Source: Tolypothrix sp. FACHB-123 (GTDB lineage Bacteria > Cyanobacteriota > Cyanobacteriia > Cyanobacteriales > Nostocaceae). Taken from it: a DNA stretch of 64,000 nucleotides. Each line of letters starts with the position of its first letter. The first letter of the stretch is position 1. Shown here one piece after another: positions 43,287 to 51,986 of this stretch. The DNA lies in NCBI RefSeq assembly GCF_014697075.1, contig NZ_JACJRE010000001.1, positions 124,001 to 188,000 on the forward strand, written 5' to 3'. A program made the position numbers and the translations under genes. The notes under the pieces are model-generated. The model worked only from the letters and a program-made list of their open reading frames with translations, made no database searches and had not been told where the DNA came from.

Positions 43287-43502
43287 ATGGACTTTAAGTA
43301 TCGGTGGAAAAATGGCACTCCGCCAAGTCGAGATGAAGCAGCTAGAAATCGTCATTTGCTAGATGAGAGTCAGTTTGAAAGTAAGGAAGACCACAGACTA
43401 GCTGAAGAAATGGCTAGAAAACATTTAAATGTACCTCTAACAACCCAAGACGAAGACCTTTCTATATTGCCAAAAGCGGCTCCTCCTGAAGAAAAACGGT
43501 AG
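43287..43502 (+). CDS. Small hypothetical protein (71 aa)
   Basis: A short, highly charged, hydrophilic protein (MDFKYRWKNGTPPSRDEAARNR...) with an acidic/basic helical middle and a disordered Pro/Glu tail (PKAAPPEEKR). No membrane segment or signal. The family is not recognised, although the composition and single-frame openness make it plausible. It lies 113 bp after the 226-aa hypothetical gene on the same strand. Confidence 0.5.
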   Translation: MDFKYRWKNGTPPSRDEAARNRHLLDESQFESKEDHRLAEEMARKHLNVPLTTQDEDLSILPKAAPPEEKR

Positions 43503-43681
43503 TAGGAGATGATGCGATCGCTCAATTTTACTGTTATCCAACTTATACCTTTAGAGTCAAGCGATCGCATCCGGCTGGCTAGGTAGTAGGATTGCACGCT
43601 CTCAAGGCGAGATCTCAAAGTTTTGAGAATTTTGCCGATAAGTTGCATAATTACTTAGCCTTGCTCCGTTGATTTTTTAAT

Positions 43682-44563
43682 ATGCCCATAAATCAAGTAA
43701 GAAAAGCAGTAATTCCGGCTGCTGGTTTTGGTACTAGATTATTTCCAGCAACTCAAGTTGTTAAAAAAGAACTTTTCCCCATTATTGACGAAAATGGCAG
43801 AGCTAAACCGATAATTTTAGCAATTGTCGAAGAAGCAATTAGCGCGGGTATTACAGAAGTAGGTATTGTTGTTCAACCTAACGATTTGGGAGTTTTTACA
43901 GATTTATTTAAAAATCCCCCCAAACCAGAACTTTGGCAAAAACTCTCACCATCCAATCAAGAATATAGTCAATATCTGCAAGAATTGGGTAAGAAAGTTG
44001 TGCTATTAACCCAACCACAACAAGAAGGATACGGTCATGCCGTATTTTGTGCTAAAGACTGGGTACAAAATGAGCCATTTTTGTTAATGTTGGGCGATCA
44101 TGTTTATAAATCTGATATCGATAAATCTTGTGCGCAACAAATGGTGGAACTTTATGCACAAGTTAATCAAAGTGTAGTTAGCTTAACATCAATGCCAGCA
44201 TCAATTATCAATAAAGCGGGATGTGTCGCCGGAGTTTGGCAAGAGTCCAATTCACTGTTGAAAATAACACAGCTAGCAGAAAAGCCTAGCATTGACTATG
44301 CACGCCAGCATCTGCGAGTAGAAGGGATGACAGAAGATGAATTTTTATGTGTATTTGGGTTATATATATTGACACCACAAATTTTTGATTATCTAGCACA
44401 AAGCATTCAAGAAAATGCCCGCTATCGTGGTGAATTTCAGTTAACAACTTGTTTGGATCAATTATGTCAAGTAGAAGGAATGACAGGTTATGTAATCAAA
44501 GGTAAATATTTTGATACAGGGTTATCAGATACCTATCGCCAGACATTAATGGATTTTCGTTGA
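43682..44563 (+). CDS. galU: UTP--glucose-1-phosphate uridylyltransferase, GalU type
   Basis: 293-residue nucleotidyltransferase that makes UDP-glucose for glycolipid, sucrose and exopolysaccharide synthesis. The nucleotide loop IPAAGFGTRLFPAT (residues ~10-23) with KKELFPI, the KPIILAIVEEAI block, GYGHAVFCAKDW, MLGDHVY and AEKPS match the GalU/HasC family. The substrate could be another sugar-1-phosphate because the loop differs slightly from E. coli GalU (AAGLGTRFLPAT). A strong terminator follows. No partner gene is adjacent. Confidence 0.85.
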   Translation: MPINQVRKAVIPAAGFGTRLFPATQVVKKELFPIIDENGRAKPIILAIVEEAISAGITEVGIVVQPNDLGVFTDLFKNPPKPELWQKLSPSNQEYSQYLQELGKKVVLLTQPQQEGYGHAVFCAKDWVQNEPFLLMLGDHVYKSDIDKSCAQQMVELYAQVNQSVVSLTSMPASIINKAGCVAGVWQESNSLLKITQLAEKPSIDYARQHLRVEGMTEDEFLCVFGLYILTPQIFDYLAQSIQENARYRGEFQLTTCLDQLCQVEGMTGYVIKGKYFDTGLSDTYRQTLMDFR

Positions 44564-44576
44564 GAGCCAAGATTTA

Positions 44577-44630
44577 GTTGCTCCTCACATAGCTTTGCTA
44601 TTTGGCTAAATCAAGAGGAGCAACGTTTTT
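44577..44630 (+). terminator. Intrinsic terminator after galU
   Basis: GTTGCTCCTC (44577-44586) and GAGGAGCAAC (44615-44624) form a perfect 10-bp stem followed by GTTTTT. The loop itself has a nested ATTTAG/CTAAAT pairing flank. Placed 14 bp after the galU stop. Confidence 0.8.
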
Positions 44631-44653
44631 AACAAGCGGCTTGGTTACCAAAA

Positions 44654-44881
44654 CTAATATAGAGAACCACACAAAGCTTGAAGCTGAGGTTCTGGTTGTC
44701 CAAAATGTTGTTGGCGACAAAGTAAAACTTGAGCCGAGCGGTACCGATAGTAAAACTGATGGCTAAACCAGCCTAAGGGAGCACCAGCAACCAAACCAAT
44801 TAAAAAACCAGTTAATAAAAGAGGTAATGGATTACGTCTTTTTGGATAAATATCTTGTCTTGGGGTAGTATTTTGTACCAT
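44654..44881 (-). CDS. Small single-pass membrane protein (75 aa)
   Basis: Hydrophilic N-terminus (MVQNTTPRQDIYPKRRNP), one transmembrane helix (~20-40, LLLTGFLIGLVAGAPLGWF), then a short domain with two Cys (LLCRQQHF, LQALCGSL). No family is recognised. The Arg-rich flank before the helix predicts N-in topology. It is convergent with galU and shares its terminator region. Confidence 0.6.
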   Translation of the reverse strand: MVQNTTPRQDIYPKRRNPLPLLLTGFLIGLVAGAPLGWFSHQFYYRYRSAQVLLCRQQHFGQPEPQLQALCGSLY

Positions 44882-45605
44882 TTTTTGTTCTTCACTTGCT
44901 CTCTTTTCTTAATAAAGAACAAAAAATAATGTATCTTGACTTCTCTCTGTGTAGGTATTTACCTTGCTTTTTGGTTCTGCGTCAGGATGATTTACTGATT
45001 TTTGATGCTCAAGCCCAAAATCTTCAATTCTTGGTAGAGTTATTCTTTGATTCATCAATTTACAAATATTAAATACAGCAGAACTTATATAGCAATCCTA
45101 AATGAATTATAAATACTTACAGTAAATGAGGTACGCACTTCGGGGCATGGCAGTGCCAGTGCCCCTACAGTCAACGATAATCTGTACCTCACTAACTAGA
45201 AATCTGCTGTGTCTTCCTTGTCCCTTTTGTTTGCATCTCAAATAGGATTGCTATATAGGATTCTTGATTTTTGAAATATACGTAGACATTGTCCACCAAA
45301 ACACTGATATGGTGAGCAACGCCTACCCTACATGTTCAGAAATTAGTGGTTTCTGTTTCCACGTTTTGGTAATTAATTATTAAAATGAGGAGGAAAATTT
45401 TGTACAAATTGCAACCACTTGGAAACATTATTACCAGAAATTTTTAAAGTAGGTACGTTAACCATATTTCTGGCTTTGTGATAGTAAATAGTACATATAC
45501 TGTTATTTCTCAATTAATAATCAGTAAGTTTTATCTGTCAGCAGTCAGTAGCAAAAATAACCGAGTGCTGACTACTGACTAAGTAGTGCGAAATCCTGTT
45601 CGTAA
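44882..45605. other. 724-bp gene-poor region
   Basis: Between two minus-strand genes. It contains a MITE-like element (45086-45257), a duplicated GGCATGGCAGTGCCAGTGCC palindrome inside it, and otherwise AT-rich sequence. A 107-codon frame at its right end antisense to the transporter gene is not credible. No tRNA or small gene was recognised. Confidence 0.5.
45086..45257. mobile_element. MITE-like element (family B ends, different core)
   Basis: Ends 'tatatagcaatccta' (45086 on) and 'aggattgctatata' (to 45257) are inverted and match the termini of the elements at 16013-16137 and 58071-58193. The core is different: it carries the palindrome GGCATGGCAGTGCCAGTGCC also found between the CHAT genes. 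This looks like one repeat inserted inside, or recombined with, another. Confidence 0.6.
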
Positions 45606-46070
45606 CTATTTGGAATGAGATGGTTGGTCTAGTTGAGTCAAGGTAACCGCCACTAACAACAACCCAATGGCAACTACTCGATATGGGTTCACAGGATGGG
45701 GTGCGATCGCAAACCAGCCAAATTGATCGATTACCAAAGAGAGAATCATCTGACTGCACACTACTGCCAATGTCGTTGTGGTTAACCCCAAGCGGGGAAT
45801 TACTATAGTGTTTAATGTGACAAATATTGCCCCCAGCAAGCCTCCGAGAAACGCCCACCAGGGAACGCTGACAAGCCTATCAAGATTTTGTGTGCTAAAA
45901 ATACCCGTAATTATCATTACTGTGATTGTCGTAAATCCAACTATAAAATTGATGGCAGCAGCGGCAATCGGGGAATGCAGCGTCTGCCGCAATCGGGCAT
46001 TGGCAGCAGCACCAATCGCTACAAAGCTTCCCCCAGAACCAGCGCCAATCAGTGCGAACAGAATATCCAT
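45606..46070 (-). CDS. YdcZ/DUF606-type small transporter subunit 2
   Basis: 154 residues, five hydrophobic helices: a half-size DMT-superfamily protein. The pattern GAGSGGSFVAIGAAANARLRQTL and WWAFLGGLLGAIFVTLNTI is diagnostic of the YdcZ (DUF606) family, whose members work as pairs or as internal duplicates. It lies 3 bp downstream of its paralogue and is surely co-transcribed. The divergent MarR regulator and palindromic operators suggest drug or metabolite export. The substrate is unknown. Confidence 0.85.
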   Translation of the reverse strand: MDILFALIGAGSGGSFVAIGAAANARLRQTLHSPIAAAAINFIVGFTTITVMIITGIFSTQNLDRLVSVPWWAFLGGLLGAIFVTLNTIVIPRLGLTTTTLAVVCSQMILSLVIDQFGWFAIAPHPVNPYRVVAIGLLLVAVTLTQLDQPSHSK

Positions 46071-46073
46071 AAT

Positions 46074-46568
46074 TTACCTCCCTTGGGAAAGAAAGAATAT
46101 AGAAACAATTAACAGCCCAACTGCAAAGCGACGATTCTGGGTGAGGCGACGCTGGGGCACTCCTAACCAGCCAAAGTTATCAGTAACAATCCCTGCGATC
46201 GCCTGTCCGCAAACCACAAATCCCAGAGTCAAGGCTGTTCCCAAAACCGAGACAAAGTAAGTGCTGCTAGCTATATACCAGGCTCCCAAAACCCCACCGA
46301 GCAAACTCCAACGAGGGGCTTTAGGTAAAGCAGTCCAGTCTGGATGACCAAATTGTCTAGTGGATAACAAAGCTATTAATACCAATGCGCCAACAAGGTA
46401 GGAAATGTCGGCAGCTAAGGGAATAGAATCTAGCGATCGCGCCAGTTGGGCATTCAGGCTGGCTTGAATTGGCAAAATCGCGCCACTCAACAATGCCAGC
46501 AGTAAATACACAGAAGTTTGGCATCGAGAAGCGATCGCTCGTAAGCGATTTAAATAAATAGAAATCAT
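46074..46568 (-). CDS. YdcZ/DUF606-type small transporter subunit 1
   Basis: 164 residues, five hydrophobic helices with a short basic N-terminal extension. ALLSGAILPIQASLNAQLARSL and WSLLGGVLGAWYIASSTYFV align with the same positions of the next gene's product, so the two are diverged paralogues that likely assemble with opposite topologies. First gene of the two-gene minus-strand unit; its start is 173 bp from the divergent marR start with two operators between. Confidence 0.85.
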   Translation of the reverse strand: MISIYLNRLRAIASRCQTSVYLLLALLSGAILPIQASLNAQLARSLDSIPLAADISYLVGALVLIALLSTRQFGHPDWTALPKAPRWSLLGGVLGAWYIASSTYFVSVLGTALTLGFVVCGQAIAGIVTDNFGWLGVPQRRLTQNRRFAVGLLIVSIFFLSQGR

Positions 46569-46671
46569 ATGTTTGGTTGCGGAAGCATAAATGGTTTGTG
46601 CGATCGGCTTGCCATTGCCTCAGACAGCGATCGCCGTTTGCTTAGTTAAGTTTTTAGGCCTTTTCTAGAAA

Positions 46672-46731
46672 TATCTTGATATCAAGATACTCAATATAAA
46701 GATAAAAGTCAAGTATCTCGACATCAAGATA
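46672..46731. promoter_or_regulatory. Two MarR-type palindromic operators
   Basis: An 18-bp perfect palindrome TATCTTGATATCAAGATA lies at 46672-46689. A second site at 46714-46731 matches it at 16 of 18 positions (TATCTCGAC, then ATCAAGATA). The centres are 42 bp apart, four helical turns, so both face the same side. They lie between the divergent transporter pair and marR, the second ending 10 bp before the marR ATG. This is the classic layout for MarR autoregulation plus control of a divergent target. Confidence 0.8.
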
Positions 46732-46741
46732 TAATTGCTCT

Positions 46742-47245
46742 ATGAACCAAGATCGCATTGATGAAATTATTAGCCAATGGCGGCAAAAATCACCTCATTT
46801 GGACGTTTCTGCCTTAGCCGTGGTGGGGCGAGTGCTGCGGATTGCCCGGTTGCTGGAAAAGCATCGGGAAACAGTGCTGACAGAATACGGGCTAAACGTC
46901 TGGTCATTTGATGTAGTGGCAACGTTGCGGCGGCAGGGATCTCCTTACCAACTCAAACCGACAGATTTGTATAGCTTGCTGATGCTGTCATCGGGAGCGA
47001 TGACGAACCGCATTGATCGCCTAGAACAAGACGGTATTGTTCTGCGCCTGCGAGATCCGAGCGATCGCCGCAGTGTGATTGTGCAACTCACTCCCAAAGG
47101 CATTCAACTGGCAGATACTATCATGCCCGTTTTGTTAGAGAGCGAACAGAAACTGCTAGCTCAATTCACGACTCCTGATGATGCAGAAACCCTAATTGCA
47201 TTGTTGCGCCGATTTTTACTGACCCTGGAGAAAACTGTGAAATAA
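46742..47245 (+). CDS. MarR-family transcriptional regulator
   Basis: 167 residues, winged-helix dimer. Recognition region: LYSLLMLSSGAMTNRIDRLEQDG; wing with DPSDRRSVIVQLTPKG (the conserved D-x-R-x pattern); long helices at both ends for dimerisation. MarR proteins are usually repressors released by small phenolic or toxic ligands. Two matching palindromes lie just upstream, so autoregulation and control of the divergent YdcZ-like pair are likely. The RND pump genes downstream are convergent, so direct control of them is less certain. Confidence 0.93.
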   Translation: MNQDRIDEIISQWRQKSPHLDVSALAVVGRVLRIARLLEKHRETVLTEYGLNVWSFDVVATLRRQGSPYQLKPTDLYSLLMLSSGAMTNRIDRLEQDGIVLRLRDPSDRRSVIVQLTPKGIQLADTIMPVLLESEQKLLAQFTTPDDAETLIALLRRFLLTLEKTVK

Positions 47246-47290
47246 CTGAATTTTGAATTAATCCATAGTGGCGTTCGTCACATTAGACTT

Positions 47291-47328
47291 AGCCATTAGT
47301 TAGCAATGCTGATTGCTAACTAATGGCT
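47291..47328. terminator. 17-bp perfect hairpin at the convergent marR / RND ends
   Basis: AGCCATTAGTTAGCAAT (47291-47307), loop GCTG, ATTGCTAACTAATGGCT (47312-47328). One arm overlaps the last codons and stop (47320) of the RND gene. There is no long T-run on either strand, but position and strength suit a bidirectional terminator or RNA-stabilising structure between convergent genes. Confidence 0.6.
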
Positions 47329-50300
47329 GGCTGTATGCTTAGGGCGATCGCGGGAAAAATCATGCAAAAGTGCCATCAATGCCGGTACCACTGTCGGGGT
47401 GAGGATAGTGGAAAAGGCTAAACCGCCGGTTAAGGCAATTCCTAAACCTTGATACAGTTCAGAACCTTGTCCGGGAAAGATTGCCAGGGGAATCATCCCC
47501 AACACACTAGTACCTGCGGACATGAAAATGGGACGCAGGCGATCGCGTGTGGCATTGTACAAGGCTTCATCATACTTTTGCCCTTCATCCTGAAGCTGTA
47601 AGACTCGCTCCACAATCAAGATGGCGTTATTTACTACTACCCCAGTCAAAATCAAAAACCCTAATCCGGTAATCATATCCAAAGGTACAATTACCCCAGG
47701 AATCCAGTTAGCAAGAACTAGACTCAGTAATGCCCCTGTCAATCCCATTGGGACTGTAGCCATAATTACTAAGGGATAGAGGAAGGAACGATACAGAGCA
47801 ACCAGGAGCAAATAGGTGATAATCACCGAGAACACAAACGCAGCCGCGAGTTGTCCCACAGTTTCGCCCAGGCGATCGGCAGAGCCAGCCAATTCTACGC
47901 GAAATTGCGGCGGTAATTTGCTACGTAATGGTGTCAAAATTTGATTCTCTGTTTGATTGACAAGTTGTCCTAATGGTGCATCTGGAGTCAGGCTCACCGT
48001 GAGAGTAGTAGAGCGTTCTAAATCCACATGATTAATTACACCAGGCCCAGTGGTTTCCCGTACAGTTGCCACATCTGCCAGCTGCACTTGTCCCCCTTGG
48101 GTAGCGATCGCTTCGGAGTTATTTTCAACTCCTTGCCCTTGGGGAATTCGCGAACTGTACAACGATAATTGGCGTAACTGTTCTGGTGTTTTGACAAAAA
48201 CATTTTGCAACTGCACAGTTACATCCAATTCTTCCTTACCATCGACAAACTCAGAAGCAAAGCGTCCGCCTAAAGCTGCTTCCACCATTGCCCCTACTTC
48301 CGATTCCGACAAACCCACTTCGGCCAGTCGGGCGCGGTTGGGAATAACTTGCAGTTGGGGTGCGCCGTTAACTGAGTTAGAGCGCGCATTGGCGACTCCC
48401 GGTAAAGCAGAAATTTGTTGCGTTAACTGTTGTTCTAGCTGCGTGAGTTGTTGCAAATCCGGGCCAATAATTTGCACCTCAAAAGATTTACCCGGATCGT
48501 TGAAGATAGGGAAGCGAATCGGGAACATGAATTTATAGCCTGGATAGCCAAAGCTTTTAGCAGTTAAACGTTGTACCATCTCTGCTAGACCGCTACCTGT
48601 GGCTGATTCTGGCTTCAAACTAATGCCAATCCCGCGAAATTGGGGAAAGTTGACAAAAAACGTATTGGCAATTTCCGATTGCTGTTTCAGGAATCCTCTA
48701 GCAGGTGCAGACAACTCTACTGCCTCTGGCACACTAGTTCCGGGGAAATTCTCGGTTAACCAAAACACAAAGTTGAGGTTGCCTTCTGGTAAATAATCTG
48801 CTGGAGGTAGCAAAACAATACTGGAAACCAGCAACACAATGGGAATAGATAATAATACGAGTCTGCGCTTGAGCCGACGCGGCCCCAACGCCCAACCTAC
48901 CGTTGCCAATAAAAAGCTTTCCAACTTGCTTTGTAAGCGTCGAAACCGGAGCGAAATTTGCATGACCGATCGCTCTAACCAGTTACCGCTACTTTGTAGC
49001 TGTAATTGGGAATCGCTGGCGTTTCCTAATTGAAAGGTTTGTTGTGCTTCTGCTGGGTTGAGAAACAAACTCGCTAACATCGGCAGCAATGTCAATGAGG
49101 CAAACATCGATAATACAGCCGCCGCCGTAATTGTGATTGCCATATCAACAAATAACTGTGCAACTTCACCGGTCACCAACACCAGCGGTGCAAATACGGC
49201 TACGTTAGCTAATGTTGCCGCCAAGATTGCGCCACCAACTTCCTGAGTACCGTCGATGGTTGCTTGCAGACGAGTTTTTCCCTGCTGCATGTGGGTAAAA
49301 ATGTTTTCAATGACGACGATCGCGTTATCCACTACCATCCCCGCCGCAAATCCCAAGGCTGCCAAACTGATGATGTTGAGCGATCGCCCCAGCACTGCAC
49401 TGACGATGAACACCACAATCATGGCAATGGGAATGCTAATGGCCACCACCACAACGGTACGCAGCGAACCCAAAAATAACAGCAAAACTGCGATCGCTAA
49501 CACGCCACCGGTAATCAAATCACCCCGGACGTTAGACACCGACTGCTCAATATAGGTGCTTTCATCGTAGAGAATCTCAAACTCTACCCCTTCACCTTGG
49601 CGATCGAATTGCTGCTGTAAGCTGGCTAAAGTGGCGCGGACTCCCTGAGATACTTGGGGTACATTCGCACCTACCCGACGGATAATACCAACACCCGCAG
49701 AAGGATCGTCATTGAAGAGAAAGGCGCTGTCCTGGAACTTCCGCCCCATTGCTATCTCAGCCACATCCCCCAGATATACCGTACCGCCATCGTCGCGCCG
49801 TAGCACAAAGGTTTTGAGTTGATCTAACTCTTGCGCTCGGTTGACTGTGCGCACCTGATATTCCCGTTTTCCTAGTACCAAGGGGCCGCCGCGAATATCG
49901 CGGTTATTGGTTCTCAAGGTATTGGTGATATCAGTGAGGGTGAGATTGCGATCGGATAAAGCTTTAGGATCGACTAATACCTCCACTTCCCGTTCCTGTC
50001 CACCGACAATAAAAAACCGACTCGTTCCTTTCACTCGTCGTAGTGCAGGTTCAATCACTTCTTCAATTAGATCACGGTAGCGGTTAGAGTCAGTCTGATA
50101 ACTTGGTTTGGGCTTGAGGACGATCCACATCATCGGGTTATTGTTACCGCTAGCAACTTGAACATCAGACTCCCCCGCTTCCTCTGGAAGTTGTTCTAGC
50201 TGCTGTAATTTGTTTAGTACATTGACGAGGCGAGCATCAACATCTGTACCCCAGTCAAACTTGATTGTGATAGTGCTAATTCCGGATAAACTTTGGCTGG

Positions 50301-50541
50301 TGATTTCCTCAACGCCTTCGATTTCCTCCAATACATCTTCAATTGGGCGAGTAATCAAATCTTCTACTTCTGCGGGGGCAGCACCGATGTAGGGTGTAGT
50401 AATCGTAATTTCTGGGCGATCGCCTCCTGGTTGCAGTTCTAAAGGCAATCTAAATAGGGCAATCAACCCAAACATCGTCAACAGACAGAATAAAACAAAG
50501 GTGCCATGTCGCCAACGGACAGAGGTTTCAATAAAGTTCAT
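47320..50541 (-). CDS. RND efflux permease (HAE1/AcrB-like)
   Basis: 1073-residue inner-membrane pump driven by protons. N-terminal helix then porter domain (GGDRPEITITTPYIGAAPAEVEDLITRPIE in separate blocks), TM4 with the proton-relay Asp pair region GMVVDNAIVVIENI (~403-416), duplicated C-terminal half (VVNNAILIVERV), all typical of RND transporters. The lack of charged metal motifs and the VEDLITRPIE block fit HAE1 (hydrophobe/amphiphile) rather than heavy-metal pumps. It overlaps the adaptor gene by 4 bp (ATGA) and is translated after it. No outer-membrane channel gene is near; a TolC homologue elsewhere is required. Confidence 0.94.
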   Translation of the reverse strand: MNFIETSVRWRHGTFVLFCLLTMFGLIALFRLPLELQPGGDRPEITITTPYIGAAPAEVEDLITRPIEDVLEEIEGVEEITSQSLSGISTITIKFDWGTDVDARLVNVLNKLQQLEQLPEEAGESDVQVASGNNNPMMWIVLKPKPSYQTDSNRYRDLIEEVIEPALRRVKGTSRFFIVGGQEREVEVLVDPKALSDRNLTLTDITNTLRTNNRDIRGGPLVLGKREYQVRTVNRAQELDQLKTFVLRRDDGGTVYLGDVAEIAMGRKFQDSAFLFNDDPSAGVGIIRRVGANVPQVSQGVRATLASLQQQFDRQGEGVEFEILYDESTYIEQSVSNVRGDLITGGVLAIAVLLLFLGSLRTVVVVAISIPIAMIVVFIVSAVLGRSLNIISLAALGFAAGMVVDNAIVVIENIFTHMQQGKTRLQATIDGTQEVGGAILAATLANVAVFAPLVLVTGEVAQLFVDMAITITAAAVLSMFASLTLLPMLASLFLNPAEAQQTFQLGNASDSQLQLQSSGNWLERSVMQISLRFRRLQSKLESFLLATVGWALGPRRLKRRLVLLSIPIVLLVSSIVLLPPADYLPEGNLNFVFWLTENFPGTSVPEAVELSAPARGFLKQQSEIANTFFVNFPQFRGIGISLKPESATGSGLAEMVQRLTAKSFGYPGYKFMFPIRFPIFNDPGKSFEVQIIGPDLQQLTQLEQQLTQQISALPGVANARSNSVNGAPQLQVIPNRARLAEVGLSESEVGAMVEAALGGRFASEFVDGKEELDVTVQLQNVFVKTPEQLRQLSLYSSRIPQGQGVENNSEAIATQGGQVQLADVATVRETTGPGVINHVDLERSTTLTVSLTPDAPLGQLVNQTENQILTPLRSKLPPQFRVELAGSADRLGETVGQLAAAFVFSVIITYLLLVALYRSFLYPLVIMATVPMGLTGALLSLVLANWIPGVIVPLDMITGLGFLILTGVVVNNAILIVERVLQLQDEGQKYDEALYNATRDRLRPIFMSAGTSVLGMIPLAIFPGQGSELYQGLGIALTGGLAFSTILTPTVVPALMALLHDFSRDRPKHTASH

Positions 50542-51845
50542 GAATCTGGCCTCGTGTTTTGTTCAGCAATCTGGACTGGCGCTCCCGGCATCAGGGCTTC
50601 ACCACCGCGCACCACTACAGGTTGTCCGACTTGTAATTGATCGCTAGAAATTGCCATTGTTTCGCCCATATCCACGACTAATTTCACCTCTACTTGGGTG
50701 GCTTTGCCATTAGCAACGGTGTAAACTAGCCAATTTTCATCGCGGCGCACCAAAGCATCGCGAGGGACTACAAAGCTATTCGGATCGACCTGTAATTGTA
50801 ATTCTGCCGCGATCGCCATTTTGGGTAACAAATTTTGCGGGGGATTTTGTAATCGCACCCTGACCATTTGCCGTCGTGATGCGGCGTTAGCTGCGGGAAC
50901 CACGCCGCTAATTGTGGCGCGTCTTTGCCAGTTGGGAATAGCACGGGCAGTCAGTTGTACAGGTAAACCAGGGGTAATGCTGCCGCTGAGTTGTTCTGGC
51001 AATTCCAGAAAAACATCCAACTCGTTGCTATTTACCAAGGTGAACACCGGATCGCGACTCTCGACTAGATCGCCCACGCTGACTTCTCGCGATCGCACAA
51101 TTCCCGCCACCGATGCCTTAACTTGCGTCCGCGCTAGGGTAAGTTGTGCCTGATTTACCGCAGAGACGGCGGCGGCGACGCTAGCTTGTTGCGCCGCAAT
51201 TTCTTCCTGGGTAGGCCCGGCTTTGGCTTCGGCTAGAGCTGCTTGGACTTTCAAGCGTTCTGCTCTGGTAGCATCTACCGCCGCTCTTTCTTCTAATAGC
51301 GCTTTTTCACTGATTGCGCCTGCTGTCACCAACTCTTGATAACGTTTGAGGTTCTGCTGTGCTTCCCTTTCCCGTGCTTGCATAGAGCGGAGTTCAGCTT
51401 CGCGCTGGGCAATGATTTCCGGTCTGGTGCCTACTTCTAGACGCGCCAGTTCGCTGCGCGCCTGTGCTAGCTTTGCCTTGGCTTCTGCTAATACTAGCTG
51501 TTGATCGGCATCGTCTAAGGTAGCGATCGTCATTCCCGGTGTGACGCGATCGCCTACTTCCACAAAAACTCGCTCGACTGTCCCGGCGGTTTGGGTGCGG
51601 AGTGTGGCGCTTTTACTGGCTTCTACTTGCCCTAATAACTGGATACGTCTCAGGCCTTCACCACGTTTGAGGGAAATGGTTTCTACGGTTGTGGGCGGAA
51701 ATCCTTGCGCCATTGGCGCAGATGGGGGTTGAGTGCTAGGAGTTACTGTCCGCCAAACAACTATACCGCCACCCACTAGGAGCAGCAGTCCTAACAGCCC
51801 AAGTTGCGATCGGTTGAGACGGCGAAATGGCATGGAAATTTTCAT
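50538..51845 (-). CDS. RND membrane-fusion (adaptor) protein
   Basis: 435 residues: N-terminal anchor (~13-31, LGLLGLLLLVGGGIVVW), lipoyl/barrel-sandwich half (VFVEVGDRVTPGMTIATLDD), long Ala/Glu/Gln-rich coiled hairpin (~115-235), second barrel half (VKASVAGIVRSREVSVGDLV) and beta-barrel plus membrane-proximal domains (VPAANAASRRQMVRVRL, FVVPRDALVRRDENW). Links the RND pump to an outer-membrane channel in the periplasm. It is the first gene of a two-gene operon with the pump. A repeat copy lies just upstream of its start (51894-51985). Confidence 0.94.
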   Translation of the reverse strand: MKISMPFRRLNRSQLGLLGLLLLVGGGIVVWRTVTPSTQPPSAPMAQGFPPTTVETISLKRGEGLRRIQLLGQVEASKSATLRTQTAGTVERVFVEVGDRVTPGMTIATLDDADQQLVLAEAKAKLAQARSELARLEVGTRPEIIAQREAELRSMQAREREAQQNLKRYQELVTAGAISEKALLEERAAVDATRAERLKVQAALAEAKAGPTQEEIAAQQASVAAAVSAVNQAQLTLARTQVKASVAGIVRSREVSVGDLVESRDPVFTLVNSNELDVFLELPEQLSGSITPGLPVQLTARAIPNWQRRATISGVVPAANAASRRQMVRVRLQNPPQNLLPKMAIAAELQLQVDPNSFVVPRDALVRRDENWLVYTVANGKATQVEVKLVVDMGETMAISSDQLQVGQPVVVRGGEALMPGAPVQIAEQNTRPDS

Positions 51846-51893
51846 AGTAAACGAAGCACCTGAGATTAGTTGCGGGGTATGGCTGATCAGCTA

Positions 51894-51985
51894 TTCTGCT
51901 TTTAAGTTGCACAATCCATCGTGAGGGTTGTTGACTGTTGACTGCCCTTATGAGTAGTTATGCAATTTAGACGCGCATTAGCTTA
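51894..51985 (+). repeat. Family C repeat, left copy (plus orientation)
   Basis: About 92 bp: 'ttttaagttgcacaatccat', 'cgtgagggttgttgactg', heptamers, then 'agtagttatgcaatttagac' and 'gcattagctta'. An inverted copy lies at 53919-54014 and a partial direct copy at 55500-55605. This copy ends one base before the stop codon of the next gene. Confidence 0.8.
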
Positions 51986-51986
51986 T

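Noticed and set aside
45778..46260. 160-codon plus-strand frame over the YdcZ-like genes
   Set aside because: Antisense to two clear membrane-protein genes, low-complexity composition, no recognisable domain.
48050..48538. 162-codon plus-strand frame inside the RND gene
   Set aside because: Antisense shadow of a high-confidence coding region; Cys/Ser/Thr-rich composition typical of shadows.
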